From: Lyophyllum atratum
Taxonomy: Eukaryota; Basidiomycota; Agaricomycetes; Agaricales; Lyophyllaceae
Direction: 5' to 3'
Length of the DNA: 64,000 nt
Assembly (NCBI GenBank): GCA_014905825.1
Contig: JACGCN010000087.1
Span: 1-64,000, forward strand
Shown: in pieces, positions 12,045 through 23,636 of the stretch
How positions within the stretch are numbered: the first letter of the stretch is position 1
Layout: each line of letters begins with the position of its first letter
The notes under the pieces: generated by a model
Seen by the model: only the letters and a program-made list of their open reading frames with translations
The model's database searches: none
Told to the model about the DNA's origin: nothing
Translations under genes and position numbers: made by a program

Positions 12045-12247
12045 GGAGACGCGAGGACGATGGGTGGGCGCGGTTCTCGTTTTATAATACTCGGTGTATC
12101 GGGTCAGCGAGGTGGCGTGGGATTCAGGGCAGACTGGACCTCCTCGCCTTGTTCCCACTTTTCTCTCCGCCACTCACTCCAATGTCGTCTTAATTTCTCA
12201 GCTCCTGTCTTTCCGTCGGAGTATCTCCTTATACAGTACCGCCTACC

Positions 12248-15200
12248 ATGGCCCACATCGCGGACCCCGAGGATACCCTAAGCGATGCCCATGACACACT
12301 GGAAGATGACCAATATGTGGATCATCCTGGAGGAATAGAGGAGGTCGAGGTCGTTACCGCCAGCGATGCTGAGCTTGCTGTTCAACGTGTCAAAATTTCA
12401 ACGTCGGACCAGGGCAAGGGCGACAATAGTCCAATGCACAGTTCTCGAGGCGCGTCCATTTCGACCAGTCTCGAGCAGCCCTCGGATGCCGCCAGCGTTC
12501 AGAGCTTGCCTGAGGTGCTCGTAACCGAGCCAGAGTCTGTCCTGCAGCAGCGACCTCGAACTGCAAGGACCACTGAATCGTCAAGTACAAACAGCAGACC
12601 CCCTCCGTCTCCTTCACAGAGCCCAGCACCTCAGGAGGAAGGGATCTTAGCCCAGCAGCAACGTAGAGCACGACATAGGTCGACTGCTGATGTGCGCAGC
12701 TCAGAATCAACTCTATTTCGCGAGAAGCTAATGCTTCTTTTAGGCTCGGTCTTCCAACAGACTCTCAGGATTCTTTACAAACCTCATCCACCGACGGGAC
12801 CCACAAACCAGCGGCACTACGCGAAATCCTATCCGCGAAGATCCTCCCACTGGTACCCCTGGACAAACATCAGAAACTCCATCTCGAGCCTCATCGCCCG
12901 TACCAGGCAGACCGGTGACGCCTCCTCCTCCTTTGCCTGCACCTACTCTCCAAGAGCTTGGGCTTTCGCTGTCCGTTCTTACCTCCGACCTCTCTCCATC
13001 ACATTTCAGCACTCCTCCCTCAAGTGGAGCATTCATGGCACCCCATTACCTGCTCCTTTGCCATGCCCAAGGCTTGGATGTACTTCCCCTCGTATCACCT
13101 CCAGCCCCTCAACCATATGCCCTTGTGCGCCGTGTCAACTTCAAGAGCATCGTGGTCATGGAGCAGCGTGGCGTGTTGGTCGCCATTGCAGGACGAAGAG
13201 ACGGTGTCCGTGTCTACGCATTGGAAGAGGTCAAAAAAGCGATTGAGTGGCGAATAGAAATGGAGGTGAGGCGTGAGCGAGATCGTTCGCGTAGGGAGAC
13301 GGTCAAGAAGCTTATGATGAACGGCCTGGACAGCGGCAACGATTCCCGAGAATCAGCTGAAAAGATGCGAAAGGCTAGCCTCTCTACTCCCCCGCCCGGA
13401 GATTCCGTCGTCCGCAGCAATCTACTCCGTAAAAGCTCGTACGGCCCTGCTCCCGTCCCAGTCCCCCCTGTACCTAATCCAACACCTCCCGCTCCTCTAA
13501 TACCTCGCTCACCTACCCCACGAGCGTCGCCGAGGAAACCAAAAAGCCCACAAATACAGATACCAACCGAGATACCCGAACCCAGCGAACGCCCGCCCCC
13601 ATACAGTAGTCCCTCCGAACTTACTCACCCACCACGGCTACAACGACAGACATCGACGGTCTCATTCAATCCCCGCTCCCGCAGCGGATCTGTCAGCAAT
13701 GTTCTGGCAGCAGTTCCTCGTACCATCGATGCCAACAGAGCCCATGATCCGGACGCCAAGGCTGATTGGGCTGAATCTAGCGACGACGAGGCTATTGACA
13801 TCGTCGCTGCTGGGTCAAGCGGTAGCCAGGCATTAGATGAACGGACAAGTGCTACCCTGTCTGCCAGCACTGCGTCTGTACAAGCTGCCCCTGCACCTGT
13901 ACACACCACGCCGCCTCGTACATCGATGAGTTCGACACGACGCAATAGACCATCGAATCTCGACTTGTCCCTTTCACGTTCAAATACACTGGTACCTCCT
14001 GAGCCTTCGCCTGCTCCAACTTTGATAACACTTCGTCAGACACTTTCCCACTCACCGCCATCCCTTCCCAATGTCCACAACGCAGACATGACCCAGGAAC
14101 CTAATACCCCGTTTGGCCTTGTTGATGAGGATGAAGATGATGGCGACGACGGCATAAGCCTCGCCCAAGTCTTACTAGAGTCACGAATACCCGATCTCCC
14201 TCCCTTAGGGACAAGGCAACCTCAGCAGCCAATTTTGCTGTCATCCTCTGTAGCAGCAGGGGATGGGGAACCCTCAAGTCCTCGTACATCCGAGGGTCAT
14301 AATTCTCTTAGTCGCCCGCCAGCTAATGACGGGCCACAGAGACGTCGTCGTCGCTGGTCTACCTTGCTTGCAGGCCTATCAATGGATGGCAACGATCTCA
14401 CGTCGTCTTCTCCCACTGCGACCCCTTCTACTGCACCACTTTCCAGAGAAAGGACCCGCCGCTTTTCAAGATCGCAGTCTTCCCGCTCCAACCATTCGCA
14501 GACATCGACGATTCGTCCGTCGTCGTCACCTAATGATGCGCCGTCAATCACAACATCAACTGCAACTCTTCCAGACATGCGGGAAACAACTCCCTCAATT
14601 ATGTCTTCGCAGTCTTCTCGCTCATCCCGTTTCATCCCTCGCCTCCTCACCAACGCTTTTCACAGCAGGAGATCCGAAGAGCGGCCGGCCTTGCCTACCA
14701 ACAATGCCGTCGATACTGACAACACGAAGAAAGCCCCTGTTACCCCAATCACACCTCATGCCCCTCCACCGAAGCTGGAGTATGTCAAGCTGCCAGGTAC
14801 CAAAGGTGCGCTGATGGTCAAGGCGGTGGAAACAGCCAAGAAAAGGTAGGTTTAAATAAACTCTTCCATATTGAAAATCTGACTGAACTTCCGCAGCTTT
14901 CTCGCTATCCTGTGTGGGGAGAACGGTGAAAAGGTCGAATTATTTGCAGGGACCTACCGCACGGCACTCGGTCTTTCTCGAACATTTATACTGCCGGATT
15001 CTCCTCGGTCACTGGAGCTCCAGTTGCAAGGAGACGACCTAGTGGAAGTGTTTCTCGTGTTCTCCCAGAACGTCTTTGGTCTTGAGCCAGCGACCGTGCG
15101 GGTGCGGGAGGTCAGGATAGGACGTGCGGAACGACGAGCGGCAAGACGACGAGCGCGGGAGGTGCGAGCAGGGGAACCCCCTAACAACGATTCCGAGGCA

Positions 15201-16590
15201 GCCCTTGTGGAGGAAGACACCAATGTCAACGTGAGCATTGGTGTTTCCGTTGCTGTTGGTTCGACAGTGGTTGCTACTGGCGATGGGACCGATCGCTCGG
15301 GATCGCCAACACTCATTCCTAACGAACATCCAGATGCTCAGCTAGACAATGCGAACGGACCTGCCGATTCTGCAACATCATCTACTCTTCCACATCCTGA
15401 TGAGCTCGTGGCTGTGGCAACTGCTCAAATGGGTCCATATACGACGTTCCAACAATTGACTTTCGCCCCGATGTTCCCCTTGGCGTCAATTGCGGATGAA
15501 TATATTATACCCCCCACATATCCCTCTTTTCTAGAATATCGGGCTGTGCACGAACCTGAGGACGGGTGCTCGACGGATCTGACTCAAATACAGTTCTCGC
15601 CTCCTGGCCTCCCTGTCCCAGTGCCCACGGCTCCTTCCCAATGGTATTATCGCGACCCTAAGAATGTTGTCCATGGTAAGTTGGACCCTCCACATGCCAC
15701 CGTGTGCAATCTTGACTAATCGGTGTGTAGGTCCATGGAAGGCATCTTTGATGCAGGCCTGGTATAAGGATGGTCTGTTACCACCTGATCTTCCAGTTAG
15801 GCGAGAGGAAGACGATGCATATATGCTTCTAAAGGATCTGAGATTACAGAGCGTTGACCCTACTCATCCCTTCCGATCCCCCCCACCACCAGCGGCACCC
15901 ACCGCCACGGCCAGCGGCTTTTTTGAATCAGAAAAACCATTATTGCACCCGATATCTCTTTTGGCTCAACCTCGCCATTTTGGCCCTCCTGCACTGTTCT
16001 TCTCATCTCGCGGTGGGCATAGCACTGCAATCGTGGATGCGCGGGGACGATCAGTGCTCAAAGGCCGGTTCGTCTGGAGCTCGGATGAGCAAGACGAGGA
16101 CTCCAAGCCGGTGCTGATAGGTAGAATGGGTGATATCAAACGTTTGGAAGCGTTAGATGTGAAGGACCGTGCGGTGCTAGTTGCGATGCGCCAGGGAGGG
16201 TTAGAAGCAGTGGACCTGAGTGATGCATTGCTCCGTCCCGCAGACGAATCCCGAACGGTGTTGCCGCAATTCGCTCCGCCTACTTCCAACATCAACCGGC
16301 GAGCTCCCTTCGTCTGGAAGATTGGAACACCAGTTTCATCCTCCTCTACCACGGCCACGGTCCTCTCGTCGAAAGGGAAGGGAAGCCATGGCCCTCTCTC
16401 AGGCAAAAAGACGAGTACTGGACCTACAAAATCTCCTGCTGGCAGGTCCGAATTTTCTTTGGGCGACGTTGAGCTGGAAGCTCACGACGAAGTGCTGTTC
16501 CTTGGACGAAAAGATGACGAGATTTATTTCTGTGAACGCAACGTAGCGTCTTTCCGCATACTTAGACTTTGTCCCAACGTTGCGCGATGA
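12248..16590 (+). CDS. Large CNH-like and GYF-domain protein
   Basis: Exons 12248..12691, 12744..14845, 14897..15675 and 15731..16590 encode 1394 residues. About 200 disordered residues lead to a CNH-like start (HYLLLCHAQGLDVLPLV, FKSIVVMEQRGVLVAIAGR, DGVRVYALEEVKKAIEWR). A Ser/Pro-rich disordered insert of about 500 residues follows. The CNH-like fold seems to resume at FLAILCGENGEKVELFAG. A GYF domain lies at about residues 1085-1140, with WYYRDPKNVVHGPW, MQAWYKDGLL and LPVRREEDDAY. The C-terminus again has CNH-like strands. GYF domains bind proline-rich peptides, and this protein itself is proline-rich. CNH domains occur in Rho GEFs and Ste20-like kinases, but no GEF or kinase part is present. 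Role unknown, perhaps scaffolding. Confidence 0.85.
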
Positions 16591-16828
16591 CTTCCCTGAC
16601 ACTTTACTTTGCTCACACATGACCACAGACCCCGAACATATACTACTGCCATCATTTTTATCCACAGACATAATGTAACTCTACACCCGACGGCGCATTA
16701 AGTTATATAAATCACTTGAATTCACCAATCGAACGGCTAGTAGCAGATGCAGTCCCCCTGATGGGTAAATTAGATCACTTTTGAGATACATTTCGGTTGA
16801 TCTAATACCCGCATTTTTCATACTACAT

Positions 16829-19511
16829 TTACAACTTTGCGACGATCTTTCGCAATTCCGTCTTCAGTATCTTCCCAGTCGACGTTTTCTAACAAGATGA
16901 CTTTAGCAAAAGAAGGTAACAAAGGAAAGCGAGGAGCTCACAGGCAACTCTTGGACGACCTCAACCCATTCAGGGCAAGCAAACCCAGGTAATTTCGCCT
17001 TAACGTGCTCTTTGAGATCAGCGGCGAAGTCATGGTGACGGCCTGTCCACTTGGAGGCATGCTGCGGATGCAGTACAACGAAAGCCATCGGCCGTTCTCC
17101 CCATTTTATATGGTTCCGGGCCACCACAGAGACCTCGAAAACGTGAGGATGGGTGACAAGTTCTGTACATGCAGGTTGGTTAGATGCGAACGCGTTGGAA
17201 CGCCGTAACATGAAGCGCACCTTGTTCGATGGCCAGAGACGAGGCATTCTATACCATACGATAGTCAGCAAACACACTTATCATCTCGTATTAGGATAGT
17301 TGATACCTCTCCGCCAGATATAATGATATCTTTACTTCTGTCCATGATGGCGACAGTCCCATCTGGGTGCCAAACAGCTAGATCGCCAGATCTAAATGCC
17401 CCTCCGCGGAAGGCTTTCGCCGTTGCTTCGGGATCACGGAAGTACTGTCGAAACAAAGAAAGTCAGAGACCTGATTCATTTCATCTATCGGGAGTGTTTA
17501 CTTCTTTCATAACAATGTTACCGCGCGTGACAATTTCACCTAGGGTCTTCCCATCCCGAGGTACGTCTACAAGCTCATCCTCTGTGGAATGTTCGCCTGG
17601 TTGGTACACAACGCGAACCTCCTGAGCCGTTGCAAAAGCGTGGCCTTGCCTTGCCATAAGCTTGGAGCGCTGCTCTAGGGAGAGCGCGGACCACAAGGAT
17701 TGTTCATAATTTCTGGTGAAAGGACCATAAGTCTGAAGGACGTTAGAGCCGCCCTGACACATTGAGTTGGGTGACAATTACCTCCCTATCGTGATAAAAA
17801 TGTTTCGGTCAAGATGCAATTAATCGAAAGAAAAACCTAAGACGCACGTCAAGCCATAAACGTGCATCGGTGTTATGCCTATTGTTTCCAGCCCCGCGAT
17901 GAGATGAGGAGTAGGAGCAGCACCCGCTACTCGATCCCTTTAGCTCTGGCTCGCAAAAGACGGAATTGGTGAGCATATTCACTGACCTATGATGGCTTTC
18001 ACCTGCTGCGGGGGTTTCTTGGCCAATGGGTCATTGATAATCCCAATCTGAGGACCTAGATTCATACTCTGGATATTCTTGACCAAGCTGCTTCATACCT
18101 GAACAGTGGGTGCGCCACAATAGTGCGTCACCCCAGAGTGTAACAAATGATTCCAGATGTGGGTAAAGTTAACGGTACGAAGGGTGATCTATGTAAGCTG
18201 AGTGAGGATCGCAAGTGCGGATGGAATGGTAAGATACATACCTGCGTAGAAAAGGCGAAAACGCTCGCCCACGGAAATGTCCAACCTGCAGCATGAAACA
18301 TGGGAAGAATCCTGTACCCAAATGAATAGGAGACTCGGAGGTAGGCATGACAGGGCATACCACAGATATGTAGAATGCAAGTTCATCCTGGATAAGTAAC
18401 AGTTTAGCGAATTACTTCTGTCAGGAGGAGAAGAAGCTGCTTACTGTCCCTCAAACGCGTTCGCAATGGCTGCGAGATAGGAGCCTGGGATTTTATTAGC
18501 AGCAGAAGGCAGCCTGTGGAAGGAAGACTCACCTCGGAGCGTCGTAATGACACCTTTAGGCTAAGTACTATAAGAAACTATTTGAACTGAAAGTGAACAT
18601 TGATAACACACGCGTCCTGTCGTTCCAGAACTGCGCCGCTGGTCAGCATGAACTAGAAGTGACTAGAAGTTATCTTTATTCCTCACGTGTAGCAGAGGAC
18701 GCCAGGTGTGTTCTCATCTGAATCACAGTCCAGTCCAGACCAGCCCTTTTCACCGCTGAACTGTCGACCTTTACTCAGAAACACTTCGTACGGGTCGCCA
18801 GACCTCCCTGTGTCGTTCGATACAATGAAGGGTATATTGGTGCCTTTAATGAGGTGAGTGTATTCGTAGTCAATTAAGATCAAGCGAGCGCCACTGTGCT
18901 CCAAAATGTATGTGACTTCTTGGGGCTTGAGGCGCGTATTGATGGGTGTCAGAATTGCTCTCGCAGCAATCACACCATGATGAGCATCTGGGGAACTTTA
19001 GAGATAGGTTGAATATGGTGATTTCCAACAAACCTGCAATCATCGGTCTTCAGGTAATCAGCAAACTGGCAATGAATTGATTGGTGAGGTTGGTGGACTT
19101 ACGAATTAGGAGCAATGACCGCAACGCGATCCCCCGGTTTAATTCCTGCTTGTATCAAGGCATATGCTAGATTCTGCACACGTTGGGCCCTGTTCCGGTA
19201 TCGTCAAACGTGAACCCCTGACTAGCTTGACACATAGATTGACTGACCAGACGGAAAAAGTGTAGGAAACAGGATACTCGACATTGGGGTGCACAAGAGC
19301 AAGCTTGTCTGGGTATATCTGTGCCGCGCGTAGAAGAAAATCCAAAGGGTTCTGCGGGGGCATTTAGTGTGAGCGGCAGAGAGATTCTCGAGTGAAGACA
19401 TGTTACCAAGGGGTGGAGATAAGCAGGCAAGTCGAGGGGCTGTTTAAGCCTCAAACCAGCATCGCGCGGAGGAAGGCTAGCGGGGGTCGGGGAGAAAGCT
19501 GCAGAGACCAT
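16829..19511 (-). CDS. AMP-forming acyl-CoA synthetase (19 exons)
   Basis: I could splice 19 exons into 568 residues: 19407..19511, 19248..19351, 19103..19189, 19034..19047, 18687..18987, 18612..18630, 18533..18560, 18445..18484, 18361..18387, 18242..18311, 18099..18188, 17987..18047, 17848..17926, 17782..17785, 17502..17732, 17307..17444, 17221..17248, 16942..17162, 16829..16888. Adenylation motifs are complete: [43 protein letters not shown] and the C-terminal lysine motif KTSTGKILK. The enzyme activates a carboxylic acid with ATP and CoA; it looks like the medium-chain or AAE branch, but the substrate cannot be told. Exons of 4, 14, 19, 27 and 28 nt are unusually short. The end is convergent with the CNH-GYF gene. 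Confidence 0.93.
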
Positions 19512-20073
19512 GGTTGGATGCAACTACCAGATTTCTAGCCGGTCACCTGGGGAAAATGTCGCCCACATGTTCCTTGAAGTTTAACGGCGGGACTGCCCGT
19601 GGGGAATATCACTATCACTATCACTTGCCCCCTACTTGCCGATTCGGAAGTCCGATCACTGGTAAATGCCTCTACTAATATGTAAAGTATTGCTCTATAC
19701 CGACTACTGCTATTCCCAGGTCCAATCTGCCTGCTCCCAACAAATTCAGAGCAGCTGTCGTTTCCAATATGTTTTTCTTGACCAATTTAGTATGGACCAG
19801 GTCGCGGAACTTGCAACGAGCATCATAAGGATGCTCAGTCTCTGTTTACTCTCGTGAACACAGTCCCTGTTGAATAGAGTCTTATTTCTTGTGTACCCCC
19901 GTCTCTGCTTCTGTGGCCTGGGTATTCACAAGTACAATGACCACCTGCCACCACAAGTCTCCAGAAGCCATTGGAGGCAATAAGACAAATACGAAACAAA
20001 CAACACAGCGCCTTGCCACCAACTGCTGCTTGTGCATCATTCTCCTTCGACCACTATCTTTCCTCACACCAAC
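19512..20073. promoter_or_regulatory. Divergent promoter region, no gene
   Basis: These 562 bp separate the acyl-CoA synthetase (minus) and the Rab5-type gene (plus). An ATCACTATCACTATCACTTG triplet repeat occurs near 19607-19627. No convincing coding segment was found; the short open frames here have no family features. Confidence 0.5.
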
Positions 20074-21155
20074 ATGTCCGACTCTGCATCTGGTTCCGTG
20101 GACAAATCTGTCCAAGTGAAGCTGGTTCTACTAGGTAAGGGTCCATATTGACTTCGGCTCCAACTCAAGCACCAGCACCACTATCACCCTTGGCACCTTT
20201 CTATCTCTCTTCTTCTTGTCGTCAGCCATATTTAATGCAACTTATACTGATGATAAATCTTCATAAGGCGAAGCAGCAGTGGGCAAATCCTCGGTTGTCC
20301 TTCGATTCGTATGTTCGAAATGCTTCCGCAGCCCGACCCTTCATTGACGTTGCTTCCACCCAGGTCTCGAACGAATTTCAAGCAAACAAAGAGCCTACGA
20401 TCGGCGCAGCCTTCCTCACTCAGAAGTGCAGACTGGAGGACCGTGTCTTGCGATACGAAATTTGGGACACAGCTGGGCAGGAGCGATTCCATTCACTTGC
20501 GGTGCGTTTGCTCAAACTACCTACTGATGACGAGTCCTGACCCACGTTTGCTTGAACAGCCCATGTACTACCGTAACGCACAGGCTGCAGTCGTCGTCTA
20601 TGATATCACCAAGGCCACCAGCTTAGAGAAAGCCAAGTCATGGGTAAAAGAGCTCCAGCGGCAAGCCAATCCCAATATTGTCATTGCGCTGGCTGGAAAT
20701 AAACTCGACCTTGTCCAACCCTCGACCACATCACCCGGCACAGCATCATCCTCTGAATCAGAAGACGAAGCCGATGATGCCACAGCCACTCCTGGAGAAA
20801 CTCCGGGATCTTCAGGAGAGCCTGAGGGACTGCGCCAGGTGCCTAGAGAGGAAGCACAGGCGTACGCGACAGAGGCGGGGCTGCTCTTCTTCGAGACCAG
20901 CGCCAAGACGGGCGAAGGTGTCGTCGATATCTTCACCGAAATCGGTAATTGGCCTTTCCTTATCCATATATTTACTCAATGGCTGATGAACCGGGATATG
21001 CAGCGAAAAAGATTCCGATTGAGCACATCTTGGCCGCCACGAGAGGCGCTGGCCGGCCAGGCTCCGCAGGTGGCCGTGCTGATGGTTCTCGGCAAGAGGC
21101 TGGTGTTAACCTCGAAGAGAATGCAGCGAAGTCGAAGGATGCCTGCAACTGTTGA
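20074..21155 (+). CDS. Rab5/Ypt5-type small GTPase with an acidic insert
   Basis: Exons 20074..20134, 20268..20308, 20364..20501, 20560..20944 and 21004..21155 encode 258 residues, against about 210-220 for Rab5. The G motifs are intact: P-loop GEAAVGKSS, switch I with [36 protein letters not shown] and ETSAKTG. The C-terminus DACNC fits double geranylgeranylation. Rab5 proteins direct early endosome fusion. Between NKLDL and the last G motif lies an insert of roughly 35 residues, rich in Ser, Glu, Asp and Pro ([18 protein letters not shown]), which most Rab5 proteins lack but the yeast Vps21/Ypt5 branch tolerates. The insert is in one exon without splice signals, so it should be in the protein. 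Confidence 0.93.
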
Positions 21156-21359
21156 GATTTCTTTTGACTGTCTATGCCTACGTATCCTTTTTTATTACGA
21201 GTTCCACGACTGCAACGTTATCCCTCCTTTCTACATGCCGTTATTTTCCACAGGTCTACATACATCATCTTTAACCCCTGTAATTGGCTGATTTATTTTT
21301 CTGAGGACGGATTACTCGAAGAGCTAGACTGCGATGACATTGCTGATAATATTAAGCGT

Positions 21360-23408
21360 TCAATCCATGTAAGGAGGGGGCCGTGTGACGTTTTCCTGGT
21401 CATTGTGGTTTCCCGGGATGAGATATGGTGGTGGGGCATGCCCGTGGGCAGATCCAGGCTCTCTGGAAGTCGGAGTCGGCGAAGACGGCTGAGCTTCATT
21501 AGGACTGAATGATGGAGGTAAGCTGGGCGTTGCGCGTGGTGGGGATGTTTGTGGCATATCTGGAGATCTGAACTCTGAATCTATGGAGGGAGGAGGATCG
21601 GAGGGGTCATCCATGGCAGGCGGAGGCGGGGGAGGTCTCTCTCCAGCCACTGACTCATCGTGACGATCTAGAGCGAGACCTAATGCTTCCATGGCTCTTC
21701 GTGGCTCCCGAATATCAGCCAGCTGGGTTAGATCTGTGTCTCTTGTAGCCATTTCTACTGTAGGAGGAGGTGTCATTGAACGCTGCATAGGCTCGGTATG
21801 CCCATCGAACTGTTCGGATGGCAAAAAACCAAAAGTTAAGCCTTCACCGATGATGGCGGGTGATGGAGGTGGGTGATCCAACAGGTGTGAATCAGAATCT
21901 GGGATGATGATCTCAGATTCAGATTCTAGGAACGTAGGCAGCCTTGTTGAAGTTGACCCGACAGTCTCGTCCAGGCTGAAAGGAGGAGGCGCGTCCCGTT
22001 CTTCAAAAGGAGGAGGAGCACTATTTGGCAACATACTTGGACCAGCTTCTCCTTCAGAATAATGAGGGATGGAATAGTCTGTGTCGTCGTGTCTGACGGT
22101 CTTGAGGGGTGGTCGATCGTGCTTCTTTTGATACGCGACGTCTATTTCGTGCGACACCTGCGGGAGAGGGGCAGGAGGGGCAAGGACCGTGATAGGGATA
22201 GACAGGGTGGAAATACGCTCTCTTCGAGTAGTCATATCGACAAAGGATATGTAAACAAAAAGCCGAAAGGTGATGGAGTGCAAGATGCTGAGTTGCGTTA
22301 TCGAGGGGCATTCTGCGTCGCTATCGTAATGACCGTAGTCTCCACTTGGAAGATCAGCAGAAACATTCGAGGGAGAACTAGAGGGTAAGGCATGATGTAG
22401 CACAAAACGTAGTTTGACAGGGCGAGAGGAATGGAAACGGCATGAGGCTCCAGAGCGTGCGATTATGGTCCTATGAGACGAACCAGGTGACAGAGGAGAA
22501 AGGGGGGCTTTGGATGACGATGACTGAAAGATTCTTTCCCCAGTAGCCGATGAGGGTCCATCAGTTTGTTCTTGCCGATTTCCTTCGGGTCCAGAAACTG
22601 TAATCGACTCTGGTTCTACGCCATCGTCATCGCCAGTTTGTTTAACCTCCACTATTCGTAGAAGCTCCACTCGGACATTCCGCAGTCTCAAGCCTTGGTC
22701 CACAACTAGTTCTGTCGCAGGAGGAGGGACTGTGACATATACCGGAATAGATTCGCCAGCTATATATGTTGTTCGAGGTACCTCGATCTCGACATGTGTC
22801 GGCTGATCTAGACTATGCGTTTCGGGATGTATAGGGACGGTGTGTGCATGCGAGGTATACCGCCGAGTGTGGACGATAAGCGTCCTGGTGTGTGAAGGCG
22901 AAAGTGGGTCGAATGGATGGAGTGTTGCAGTCAAATGGTGTGATAAAGAGGAATTAGCCGTTTGGATGGACTGAGGAGTGTCGGCAGGGAGAGGAATTGC
23001 GAACGGGAATGAGGACGGAAAAGGAATAATTGAAGGAACCGTCCAGGAAAACAACACGATCTCAGACGATCCAAGTTCAATTTCGAGCCCGTACGCCTTT
23101 TCGAGAGTCTGCAGGGAAACTGATCTTGGTGTTCACCAGTAATTCAACAGAAAATCTCTCTCTCCATGAGCGGAAAGTGCTCACACTTTGGCCCAACGAT
23201 CTGGCTCAATGCCTTTGATTTGAAGCTCGCCCTCAAATGCAGCTCGTTCACCTTCAGCACCTAAAAAGCCCCTCTGAAAGTTCACAGTATCTCCGGTAGG
23301 GATGATTAGAATTTGAGGTTGTTCGTCTACGACTGACTCTGCTTGTGAAATGGGACCCTCGTCCGGGTCTGTCTGGGAATAAATTGGGGGCGGAAGGGAG
23401 TCTGTCAT
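21360..23408 (-). CDS. Arrestin-like protein with C-terminal PY motifs (ART-type adaptor)
   Basis: Two exons, 23185..23408 and 21360..23124, encode 662 residues. The first third has arrestin-N features: VNFQRGFLGAEGERAAFEGE, VSVSLQTLEKAYGLEIELGS and SSFPFAIPLPADTPQSIQ. The arrestin-C part follows (VEIEVPRTTYIAGESIPVYV, VRVELLRIVEV). The rest is a Pro/Ser-rich tail ending with two PPxY motifs, PPPYLIPG and PPPYMD, the latter at the very C-terminus. In fungi such arrestins recruit Rsp5/Nedd4 ligases through PPxY to ubiquitinate plasma-membrane transporters. The acceptor at 23125 (CACCAAG) was chosen because the nearer CAG breaks the frame. The gene is convergent with the Rab5-type gene, and both would act in endocytosis. 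Confidence 0.87.
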
Positions 23409-23636
23409 GATGGCAAGATGGAAGTAAACTCGGAGTCCCGGAAGTGTCTGAAGACCATACCTATTGACACAATGATCGTACCACACGTGGGTCGCTCACT
23501 CGTAAGTACCACGTTTATGTTCACTTCCTTGTCGAAAGATCGGGCCAAGTTAAAACTAATAATTATACACATGGACAGCACTGAATCCGGAAATATAAAC
23601 AATCCAGGGAGTAAAAATATATAGATCCAAGAATGC

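Noticed and set aside
16829..19511. Secondary-metabolite cluster around the acyl-CoA synthetase
   Set aside because: Neighbours are a CNH-GYF protein, Rab5 and an arrestin; no synthase, P450 or transporter lies nearby.
23057..23184. Frameshift in the arrestin-like gene
   Set aside because: The first acceptor tried (CAG before TTTCCC) shifted the frame, but AAG at 23125 restores VSVSLQTLEKAY, so no mutation is needed.
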